From Collybia mongolica (lineage: Eukaryota; Basidiomycota; Agaricomycetes; Agaricales; Clitocybaceae): DNA of 64,000 bases. The stretch is from NCBI GenBank assembly GCA_013420905.1, contig JAAXNY010000001.1:1550001-1614000 (forward strand). The letters are read 5' to 3'. Shown here piece after piece: positions 46,301 through 56,574 of the stretch. Below the pieces are notes generated by a model, which did not search any database, was not told where the DNA came from, and saw only the letters and a list, made by a program, of their open reading frames with translations. The translations under genes and the position numbers were made by a program. Numbering within the stretch: position 1 is the stretch's first letter; every line of letters begins with the position of its first letter.

Positions 46301-47338
46301 GCTGAACGGTTGCAGGCAATGTTTGACGAGGAGGCCAAAGTCAAAGCAGCAGAAAGAAGGAGGGAGGAGGACAGAAAACGAAAGGAATACGAAAGGCTCA
46401 GGGAGGAGGAGCGTCGGCGGGCAGAAGACGAGAAATATAGAATGCAGCAACAAGAGGAATTTCGCAGGCGTGAGGAGGAGATCCGCCGTCGAGCCGATGA
46501 GCGCAAACGGCAGGATAGTGTGGGCGCAGAAAGTGCCTGGGTGCCTCCGTCATCCCAGCAACAGAATCCTCTTCCTCGTGGAGGTCCCCAGCGCAATGGT
46601 GCAGGAAGTAGTCCTTCGACAGATCGAAATAGCCCAAGCGCATCCAGTTGGAATAGTAGTTCAAACATTGCATGGACATCCACAAAGCCAAGCACCGCAT
46701 CAAGCTCTGTCCCGCCTGCTCGTCCAGCGTCTTCAGCGCCGCCGACGACGACTCCTAAACCAAGAGCTGGATCGATGGGATCTTCTTTCCCTACCAGCCC
46801 ATCTCCAAACCCTCCGGCCACTGCTATGTCTGAAGAAGAAGAATGGCAGAATCGCCAAAATGATTATTCTCGGCGACAGCAGGAGAAATTCCGCGAGGAG
46901 CAGGCTGCAATGGAGGCGGCAAGGTTGAAAATGGGAAAGGGCAAGATTCTTTCCAAGGAGGAAGTTATCAGAATTTTCACGCGTCACGAACAACAGTGGG
47001 AGTCTCTCAAAGCCACGAATGAGCTCCGCTGGAGAAACTTCCCGTGGCCAATGATTCAGCCACCTTCTGCCCCAGAAGATATAACGTATGCCGGCATTGA
47101 CGCTTATATACAGTCCCCTCATTATCCGGAGGGGGAAAAGCAGAAATCGTCAAAAGACCGAATCAAGGAGCATCTTCGCAATTGGCATCCTGATCGCTTT
47201 GAGACGAAATACTTGTCGAGGGTTATTGATGAGGAGAAGGCTGTAGTAAAGGAAGGCGCGGGGTCAGTGGTGAGAACGCTCAACGAGCTTTTGCAACGGA
47301 TCAACACCCCAGGAGTACGATCGATGTGGTCAGACTAG
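43324..47338 (+). CDS. Long charged coiled-coil protein with NFKBIL1-like C-terminus
   Basis: Exons 43324-45082 and 45141-47338 joined by a 58-nt GTATAT..GTCTAG intron (phase 1, G|AT = Asp) give 1318 residues. The N-terminal part (about 1-130) is helical and acidic (EPDEQWKTNLRTRIEDGLKS). The middle is Arg/Pro/Ser-rich and disordered. Residues about 730-1060 form a very long single-helix or coiled-coil zone of KEEEARRKEEEA type. A Ser/Pro linker follows. The last 130 residues (FTRHEQQWESLKATNELRWR, INTPGVRSMW) contain HLRNWHPDRFETKYLSRVID and KEGAGSVVRTLNELLQRI. That HPD-containing pattern resembles the J-like C-terminal domain of NFKBIL1 (IkappaBL) proteins. Those are linked to nuclear RNA processing in animals; the function here is inferred at most. 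ATG at 43324; stop TAG. Confidence 0.8.
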
Positions 47339-48290
47339 TCAGTGTCACCCACCTTCTCTGCCTTCCATCAGGATTTTTGCCCCTTGCTAGGGGCATATCT
47401 ATGTAGTTTTTCAGCATGTACGGATACCCCACTCATCCATTGTATGACTATCAAATCAAACCTAGGAATCTATATCATATTTGATTGTATGCGCATTCGT
47501 CATCGACCATTTCGGGGCGGAAAGTGAGGAACTTGAAGGTCCGTCGTCATTCACGCAGGTATTCATGAGAGTAGTGAAGGATAGGGTTGATGCCCTAAAC
47601 TTCCTTTTTACCGCAAAGAAATATAACGGCCTCGCGCGAAATCCAGTACCGATCTCGACTCCCGGACGCCGACGTCTTCATCGCTTGCGCATGTGCCCAC
47701 TAAGATAACGGGAATCCTCCGAATTGACCAACCCAGAATTTGTTTGTCCGCATTATAAAGCGACGGTGGGCGAATGGGGTTGAATTGGTTCGGTGAAGTG
47801 CATAGCTGGAAAAAAGGCAGGTACTAATCGCGTGTCCTCAAATTTGCTGCCAAGGCCCATGCCCGAACTACAGTGGCGGAGGGCAAACGTGATGAGACGA
47901 CGAGCTCACGGTATGAGTCGCGACTTGTATAAATGCACCACGCCCAATCGCAAAAAAAAGAATGATCATCAGTCTTTTTTTTTTGGCCTGAGACTTTGTC
48001 TTCAAGTTACTCCCTTGGTAGCTTCCTAATCGGATGTTATTGAAATCGTAATGCTTCGCTCCGGGTCGGTTTACCAATAATGCGTTTCTGACAGTTTCAA
48101 TCACAGGCTAGTGCCAGCACTACGAGCGTACGCGTTTAGTACCGATCAATCAAGTTGTTCTAAGCTTCTCTGATCCCTCGCCTCATTTTTCGGTCGTCGC
48201 GTTGCTTAACAGGTATATACTGACGCCGAAGAGGCTCCGAATACCAAACAGTCTTCACCAAACCCCGTTCAATTGCGTTCACACACGACA
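47339..48290. other. Intergenic
   Basis: 3' flank of the coiled-coil gene and promoter of the acetyltransferase gene. No gene seen. A run of nine T at 47974-47982 and AT-rich stretches are the only features. Confidence 0.4.
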
Positions 48291-49343
48291 ATGGCAACGT
48301 CAACGCCAGAAATTCTTGTTCGCTTAGCGAAACCTGAAGAATTCAACAAGATCGCAGCGTCAGCGCGGGAAGCTTTCATCCAGGATCCTGTATTCAACTA
48401 CTTTGGGGGCCATAAGGAGGTACGGTTCCGTTTCACGAAAATGATTTCACCCCACACCCATGTTTTTGTCACCTAGTTGTTAGCAAAAGATGACGACACC
48501 ATTGACACCCGGAACCTTGAAACCTTTTTCAAATTCTTACTCATATCATGCCACAAAGTCGGGGGTCAAATTACCATCGCGGCGAAATCGGTCGAAACGG
48601 ACACTCCGGGGGTTACAGAGGACGTAATTGTTGCTGGTGCTTTCTGGTGCCCTCCCAATAAGCGTCTTGCACTTTGGAAAGTTCCTACGTTGGTTCAGAG
48701 TGGAGTGGTCGGAGTTCTCAGACGATGGGGATTTTCAGCTTTGATGGTACGTCTACTTGAACCTCATCATCGTCACAGCTATGACTAAGGGTTCCTTAAA
48801 GCGAGTAGGTGTTGAATATCTAGACGAGAGCCATGCAGGCATGTTAGCTGGATATAAAACTAAAGGTGTCAAGCAATCCCCGGATGCTTCTTGGTATCTA
48901 CAGCTCGTCTGGACTAATCCAGCCTATCAAGGTCAAGGTTGGTATATACAAAGTCCTAGTCATATCGGGCCCAACGTTTTATTTTGCGACCTTAGGTATC
49001 ATGGCATTGATGGTGCGCGACGCTATTGCGAAAGCGGAGCCAGGTATTCCGTTTACCCTTGAAGCGACGACCTCTGAATCGCGAGACCGCTATCTCCATC
49101 TCGGATTTCAAGTCAGATCCCAATGCCACCTCTGAGCTCATCAATCCTAATTCCCCCTGTGCAGGAAGTCCACACCATTAACCTTGGCAAAGGAAAAGTT
49201 AACGCTCTGGGGATTCCTGCGTCTGGCGCCGATGCCGTTGGCGTGTCTTGCTGGTCAATGATCAATGTAAGTCATGAATTCGATATTTAGGGACTACATC
49301 TAATATGTACTGATTAAATGTATAGTGGGATCCCAGATCATAA
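48291..49343 (+). CDS. GNAT-family N-acetyltransferase
   Basis: Six exons (48291-48419, 48477-48746, 48802-48937, 48996-49111, 49165-49266, 49326-49343) with canonical 53-59-nt introns give a closed frame of 256 residues. The start VRLAKPEEFNKIAASAREAF with DPVFNYFGG is typical of fungal GNAT proteins that act on small molecules or proteins. VIVAGAFWCPP is a core beta-strand. The acetyl-CoA site motif A is LQLVWTNPAYQGQGIGIMAL (QGQGIG), followed by PFTLEATTSESRDRYLHLGF (motif B). The last residues are INWDPRS, TAA; only WDPRS and the stop lie in the 18-nt final exon. No defect is seen, so the gene is probably functional. The substrate cannot be told from sequence. Confidence 0.85.
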
Positions 49344-52300
49344 CCTAGTTCTTGTGGGATATTCATGATTTTAACCATTTTTCATCGTTCTCCGGAATGA
49401 TATTCGAAGGTTCAATCACAATACATATGGGCTTTTGACAGAACGTCCATTTGATAGCATATGCGCATATTTCCCATCCCAGAAACAGGCGCCGATCGCT
49501 GTGTGGAGCTGTGTTGATCCGACCAATGACAGTGGAAGCAACCCGACTCCCCACTCCTTCTTATGACTTTGGAATAGGGGTTTGATGTTTTCGAGCGTGT
49601 TGGACAATTCATTCAGTATGGGACCATCCAAAAATTAGGTTGAACTAGAAGGAGAGTTCTTTGAAAAGTTCCATATCGCACCCTTGAGTCTCTGACTTGC
49701 CAGCGGCATATCCCTCCTGTCATAACGTAGACATCTCTTTAGCAACTCCCGGGCTGAAAGTTCTAGTTGGCCATTGATAATGGAGCAGGCTGTATATCCG
49801 TTCCAAACGGAACCGAAGTGGGGACTCCTTTCAGGACCTGTCAACCCCGAACGCTGAGAAAAAGTTCGTGACCTTGTCATATGCATGTTGGCCAACTCTT
49901 CTCACATCTGTCGTGTCGTCTTGCGTCGTCTGTGAGAATACGGCTAACCTTATGGAGGATGGATTCGGTACTTTCAACGCTCACTATTGCTGATCATCGC
50001 GAGCTGGATATGTAGAATCGTCGACATTCGACACCAAGAGCGAGTAAAAAATAAAAAAAGACTTGCATGGATGGGGTTTTTTGTGCTTCGATGGCCAGTC
50101 GAATTGCGGCTTCGAGTTCTGTCGGTTTGTTGATACTAGCGGCAGCTATGGCATGTCAACACTCCAGATGCCCCCATTTTTCGGGATGATAAATTGCAGA
50201 TGATGTCAAGTCAGAGCACGCGAGACTCCTGTACATGATGTGTGATCGCGTGTGATCCTAGGGCCCCGGTAGCTTGATCCCTCTCCGTCAATGCTGCTAT
50301 ATATACACTATTGCAAAAGCGAACAAGCTTGCCGAATGTCTTATCCCCTGTAACCTGCTGTGCCGCCCAGATTTCAACTCAATTAGCCGAAAAAAAATGG
50401 GAATCCTCATCACTCTGTATCTGTTTCGTGTCCGGGTTTCACTCCTAGGTGAGGTAAATTATGATCATGACACGTATACTAGTTCTTTCCCCAGTCCACC
50501 CGAAATGTGCAAGAAAAAACAAGTTACTAGCCATGAGCCCCTCAGAGAAGAGGTAGATTCTCAGCTTCTCGGTGTTAGTACCGCCTATCCCGTTTTAATA
50601 TCCGTCTGAACTTCATCACTAGAATTGTATACAATCAGCAGCTTCTCAATAGATAATGAGCGCTAGTTAAGGGCTTAGGCCAATTAAAGTGTTACTAAAT
50701 ATCAAGCCTCATCTGAAGGGGCTTCGTTTTCCCAGTGAGCGAACCTTTTGGGGAGGGTAACGGACGGACCCCCGAGCCAACTAACCCTGCGCATTTACCT
50801 TCCTAGTCCACAAGATGAAGGTCTCCGAGTTGCAGACCGAGGGATGCGAGGAAAACGAGCGACGGCGAGACGTCAAGGAGAGCCTAGAGTCAAATAAAGC
50901 AGGCCTTCCACACCGACATCGGGTAGCATCAGGTCTATCCGGAACTGATAGAAGCCTCGAGGAAAGGATGAGACACGAGCGGTGACAGCCAATATCCAAA
51001 ACCGAGGTCGAGCGAAGCGCCGAATTACATCATAATCGATGGAAGTTGGATGTAATGAGCCGGATCACTGAATAGGGCCTGATTTCATCACCGGAAGCCC
51101 TCGTCCTTGTGGGTATGGTTTACGTCCGACCCATCCACCCAGGCGGGAGCATAATTGAACGGGGGGACATGGACAACGCAACACATGACACCGTTATACG
51201 ATTTCCAGTACTTGCGCCCCGTGCAAGTTATTGGCCTCGGTTATTTATACTATGGCGAGGATGCGAACAACACGCGGTGAGGTAGGTGGGCGTGGGGTTA
51301 AGCCTCGCATCTTATGAGACGCCCATGACACGATCTGTTCGAATGTGGCGTTTAACACGCCGTGTTTACGGTAGCTGGGACGAAAAACGCCCGAATTTAA
51401 AGCGAAAAATACCTGAAGGGTGAGAGCTAGAATTCTTCGCCATCGACGAGAACACAGAAGCCGAATCACACCACGTGATGTGATAGTCTTTCAGGGCGTT
51501 TAATACCGAGCTTCGAAGAATGGCGCAGATCGCGAAAATGTTGGGACCTGACATAAACGTGGGGCAAAAGGGGGCTTCGAAATGGGCAAAATCAACTGGC
51601 AGTTGGCACAAGGAATGAATTCGCCGACATTGGCCTTGGAAGGTTGCTGATATCTTCGACAACCGCACGGGTACTTTGGCTGCTGCGGGGCGATAATCAG
51701 GCTCGATAGATGAGAACTCCGGCATGGGATTGAGGTTGAAGAATTGGGGGCGTCACCTGCGTGATCCCGAGGGACCCGTGGGGTCGGGTGGGATTCCACC
51801 CGTTTGAAGCCAAAGGTGCGGGATGGACACCAAGAGGGTATCGAATCCCGCCACAAGAGCGTATAGATAGGCTTTCGCCGCGAGCAAACAGGCCTCGGAA
51901 GACTCGTCGGGAGTTATCACGCGAATTCGCCATCAGAGTGGCGACGATTCAGCGGGTGGGAAGACTTGGGATTCTCGGGTGCTATGGGTGCCCATCATTA
52001 TCCGCAATTGAAAATTCCAATGCTGGCATGAAGGATGGTTTTGCCTGAGCGGTCTCCAGTATGTACCATGTGGATATGCCGGAACAGCCCATTTTCAGAG
52101 GATTTTTGGTGGTCTTTTTTAGGCGTTCAGTTAATAGACCGAAAATGCTACCTCTTCCAATTATCAAATGGAAGAACGACTTTCGAGAGGGAGAAAGTTG
52201 ACACTATTGTATTTGCGGAGAGAAGACCGGGGGTGTCTATTTCGAGGGTTATTAAATCAGCTTTGTACAAGATTAAAACGCTGAACATGGGCCGTCAGCG

Positions 52301-52854
52301 GCTGAAGGCATCTCTGCATCATGAAGGACCGCCTGTATATGAATACCGTTTGACGCACCTCCGTGTATACCGTGCGTATGATAATGCCCAGCCGGCGAAT
52401 ATTCGCCATATTCCAACATTGTTGGTAATACACCCTAGATTTCTCTGGTTGGGGGGATATGTATACCGGGCGAGAAGTCGAGAGGGGAAGCACCCGGCCC
52501 CCGCGCTATGCATGGCACCAGCCGTGTCATGGAGCAACCCCAAAAAGAATCGGTCAGTGCCGACATACAATGGCTGCGTTGTTTGCGAGTTGGGAAGCGG
52601 CATCCCTGTTTAGCCTGCCTGTCTTATTAAGCCCTAGGCCAAGTCGGTGAGAGGGAGGCATCAGCTTCGAAAGTTCGCGAAGCAGAGGAGCGCAAGGCTC
52701 CGAGTCTATACTGGGTATATGGGCCGCTGGGCGGGGTGCTGTGGAGCGCGTTCCCCATTCGAGGCTAACGGTCGGAGCGGGCGCCCCCGTTTAGGCAATT
52801 CTGATCACAGGCTCGGATCCAGGCGAGGGACCGCGTCGCGTGAGAGCCGCCGGC

Positions 52855-52888
52855 CGTTGTTGAGCTGTTTGCGTTGTTGAGCTGTTAG
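52855..52888. repeat. 17-bp direct repeat, two copies
   Basis: CGTTGTTGAGCTGTTTG followed at once by CGTTGTTGAGCTGTTAG, one mismatch. Confidence 0.8.
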
Positions 52889-54198
52889 TTTAGTGTGTCA
52901 GTAGAAATCCCTGATTGGATTCCCCCGTTCTCCACGTACCCTTCCCATGTTTCGCTTACCCGCCGAGGCCCGCGGGCCCGGGACGACGGAATCAGAGCGG
53001 GGACGACTGTTTTTTTTTTAATGAAAGCAGGGTCCGTCGGCTCGTTCGAAAATAAGACGACAAAACAAACTTGCTTTTTTGTTTTCGCAGACGGTTTGAG
53101 TCCACCGTCGAGGATCAACATTACGGTACCACGGAGCCCCTCAGACCGGCGAACGCGACTGATAGAACACAAGAAGATTACCATAGCTCCTAGCTTCGGG
53201 CGTAGTAGTTCTTCCTCCCAGCGCCTTCACGTTTCTCCGGTTTCCCACTCCACTAGCTGACGGTCAGGCCGGCGGCCTCTGATCATGGCTTCCCTGTGCC
53301 CGACCTGCTTCTCTAGAACCTGGCACACCAGTACTGCCCCCGGACCCCCCCCCGGACGCAATCGCACCCCCGGCCTCCCCTCTGGCGCGCTCTTGCCAAC
53401 TCTGCGGGGTTGTTTGTCGGGGCTGGGGTTCCAGTAGTTGGGGGGGGCAGCTCGAAGGGCCGTGTGTCCATCCTGATTCCTGAGGGCGTTCACCCGTGAG
53501 GCTATGGGCTATGGTCCGGGTTGGCATCAAAATCAGAGCCTGAGGGGTCGTCGAGGTCTGGGGAGGGGTAGGGGATGAGCGCCGGGGCGCCCAAAAGGGT
53601 CTAGAAATGGACGAAAATTCCAAGGACCAAAACGCGGCTTGAGGCCGGGCACGAGGCAGGGATTGGGTCTCAGCGCGTGGCTTGTATGTACATTTTGGCG
53701 CACTCCTTTACGGTTCTACGTGTGCATGGTACCTCGCGCCCTTTGAGATTGCTCGATCCAGCCCGGGGGGTTGCTCGGGAGCTACTTATGGCTTATGGTG
53801 CGTGCGTGCGTGCGGGTGGGGTAGCGTCGAGTGTGTGTGTGCATCGAATGTGACCGGGCGGGGTGTAACCCCAGATCTGATGGTGTACTTGTGCACGCTC
53901 GAACTCTAATTTTGTTTTTGTTTTTGTTTTTTTTGTTTTGGGTTCTGTCGTTTTGACAGCGACGTTCTTCTTCCATAGACTCATCACCGTCCCTCGATGG
54001 GCACAATCGAAGCCTTCGTCTCATAGAGGGATCGGTCACCGGTCTACTTTCTTTCCACGGGCTGGGGGACATCGCCCAGCATTTCTGGTTGAATGTTTTT
54101 GGTAGTGCGAGATCTAGAGCTAGGGGTCTTCCTGACGTGCAACCCGACAGGATATGTAAGTATAAAGTACATGCCACCTGGATCCTGCACCTCGACCG

Positions 54199-54215
54199 AA
54201 AAAAAAAAAAAAAAA
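54199..54215. repeat. A17 homopolymer
   Basis: Seventeen A residues in a gene-poor region. It could be a slippage tract, a nucleosome-excluding promoter element, or the trace of an old poly(A) insertion; no retrocopy is seen beside it. Confidence 0.8.
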
Positions 54216-55044
54216 GTGGGAAAAGAACACGACTTTGCCTCCCTCCATCTATGCCGATCCCGACCCAACGAATCCCAACATTCATGTGTGGCATGCCAGG
54301 AAGAGCTCTTCTAGACAGCCGATCCCTCGATCCCCGCGCCCTATCGTAGGTCGCGTCCATTCAAGTTTGAGGTTCGCGGTGGTTATCTGGATCTGGGCAG
54401 GCACGGCTGTGGCGCGATTTCGGACCTTTGTGCTTGTGCTTGTCTTGCTCTGCTCTGTCCTATTCTATTCTATGGCGGGGGATCGAATTTCGAATAACAT
54501 TGCATGTTACACAATCTACTGTCTACCACGCGCCCATCTACGGCCCGCGCCGCACCTCGAGCGTCCAAATCAAAACCAAAAAAGGAACGACGTGAGCGCG
54601 AACCCAACTGCCCCCTTCCCTCGCCTACATAACCCCCCGTGCCAGGCCCCCGAAGCCCGAACTGTCGCCCCCCCCTCCCCCGTGTTCCGTATCTAGCGCA
54701 CATCCCTCAAGCGAAAAGACGTCGGCTCCGAGTGCGGTTCCGGGTACGCGCTGCAGGTGGGTTTTTAGGTTTTAGGTTTCAGGCTAAGAGAACGGGCTGC
54801 GGAGTGCGGAGGCGCGGAGCATGGGTAGCGAGGGGGGCGTTATGTTGGGCGTGGGTGGTTACCGGATACCGGTCGTTTGTGTGACGCTAGAGGTGGAGAT
54901 GGGGGACGGTGGGCGGTGGGTGGGTTGTGTGGTGTGGTGTGGTGGTGGTGGTGGTGTTGCTCAGATCGTTTGGTGATGGGTGATGGGAGATGTCGATGTG
55001 GTAGCGTGATGATCGTGATGATGGTTCTGGTTTATTGCTCTCTA

Positions 55045-55082
55045 GGTTCTGTGGGTTCTGGGTTCTGGGTTCTGGATTCTGG
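55045..55082. repeat. GGTTCTG heptamer tandem repeat
   Basis: Five near-perfect copies of GGTTCTG-type units in a row, the last degenerate (GATTCTG). Confidence 0.75.
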
Positions 55083-56574
55083 TTTTAAGATACTGGTACA
55101 TGTGTACACTAAGAAGCAGACGCGAATTGCGTGTTCTTTTCCTGCACTGGCGCTGGCGGGATGTGTGTGTACTCGAGGCGTATGAATTGAAGGCAGTCTG
55201 GTTCAGGGGGAAGCTGAGCTCCACTTGAAGAAGGACTTGGAAATGAATTACAAAAGCCTAGTATGTCTATGGGTTCTGGTTTGGTGCTAATGCGCGAACG
55301 TATGTGTTTCTATTTCGGCGGCGGTCGACGTACACCTGCGCCGGCAGGACGCGTGTATGCGCGCATAAAATATGAGGGGGATTCTGGCTGTGAGTTCCAC
55401 TTGGGGAAATCGAAACGCAAAGCTTAGGGGGGGGGTGGTGTCTATTGTATGATTGCAGAAGTCGAGTGTGGTGCTTGGATCTACTGCATCTATGTTGTGT
55501 TTAGGTTTAAGTTTGTAGCTACGCAGACGAATGTGACTGTTTTTGTTTTGTCTTGGGTTCGAAGTTGGAAGTTCGGGGTGGCAGGATCGATCTCAAGACG
55601 TGTCATTTGGGAAACACATTGTCTAACCATATACAACTAATCATGGGGGAATTAGAATTAGAAATACAGATCTACGCGGATCAGCCCATAGTTGAAAGGG
55701 CGCACGCAGGTTAAAGATGCCTATACCCTCTGACTGTGTATGTGTGACGTCGGGCGTCTACGATGACACGAGAAGACTAGATTGACAATAGGATGGTATT
55801 GATATTACGGTACTAAAGTGTACCGGGCGTTGGACGTGGGGAATCGAAAGGGAAACGGAGGGATCCGAGGGTTCGAAGGTGGATGGAGGCGCCGATCGAG
55901 GAGGGGGTGATGGTGGAAGGAAGGGGCAGGGGCGGGATGGAAGTGGGTTGGGCTTGGGTGGATTGTGCCTACGGGGCTACAGGGGGGAAGTACCTTAGAG
56001 TGCATATTGGCTGTCGCTGGGGTGATGGCCTCCTCTTTGTCGTCGGTGCGGGATGGCCGTGTGGGCGGTGTTGCGTTGGGATTGGATTGCAAAAGGCTGG
56101 GGACGGACAGTATAACATAAAATTTATTCACGGAATGGTAAGTTGGAATCTACGCGGAGACGAAGAGAATAGCGGGTAAATTCAATATATGGGTGACGAG
56201 AGCCGGTGTGGTAAGCGACGGAGATAATAGGCGTGTGGAGAGCTCCGGCGCCTCGAGGATAGGGTCGAGGATATTTTGGGGTCAGTGCGCCGATGTCGTC
56301 GGCGTGGGGAGAGAGAGGGGGCTGGGCGGGGGGAGAGCGAGCGAGGGGAGGGGATGTGCATTGAGCAGTGAGTAGGTGGGGGGATTGGGAGGTGGAGGAT
56401 GCCCGGAGAGAGCTCGGATTCGCCGTGGTGGAATCTCAGGATCGCAATTCCTGAAAAGGGCAAGACGCGATCGGCGATCTGATCTTGGATCTAGAGGATT
56501 CCCATGGAAGCAAGCTAAAAAAAAAGAACAGAGAGAAAAAAAAAAGGTATATACATGTGAAGGATTTGAATGGA

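Larger units (their letters stand above)
49344..56574. other. 7.2-kb gene-poor, GC-rich region
   Basis: The longest open frame (52035-52613 plus, 192 codons) and minus-strand frames at 49412-49895 show no motif, no convincing introns and no family resemblance. Low-complexity items: a 17-bp direct repeat at 52855-52888, C- and G-runs near 53340-53440, A17 at 54199-54215, GGTTCTG repeats at 55045-55082 and G-rich sequence at 56300-56400. It may be a long upstream region or 5' UTR of the gene starting at 56575. Confidence 0.4.

Noticed and set aside
45500..46453. Long minus-strand frame (317 codons) rich in Leu, Ser and Phe
   Set aside because: It is the antisense shadow of the Lys/Glu-rich helix of the plus-strand gene.
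52035..52613. 192-codon plus-strand frame in the gene-poor region
   Set aside because: No motif, no family resemblance and no splice partners; length alone is weak in GC-rich DNA.
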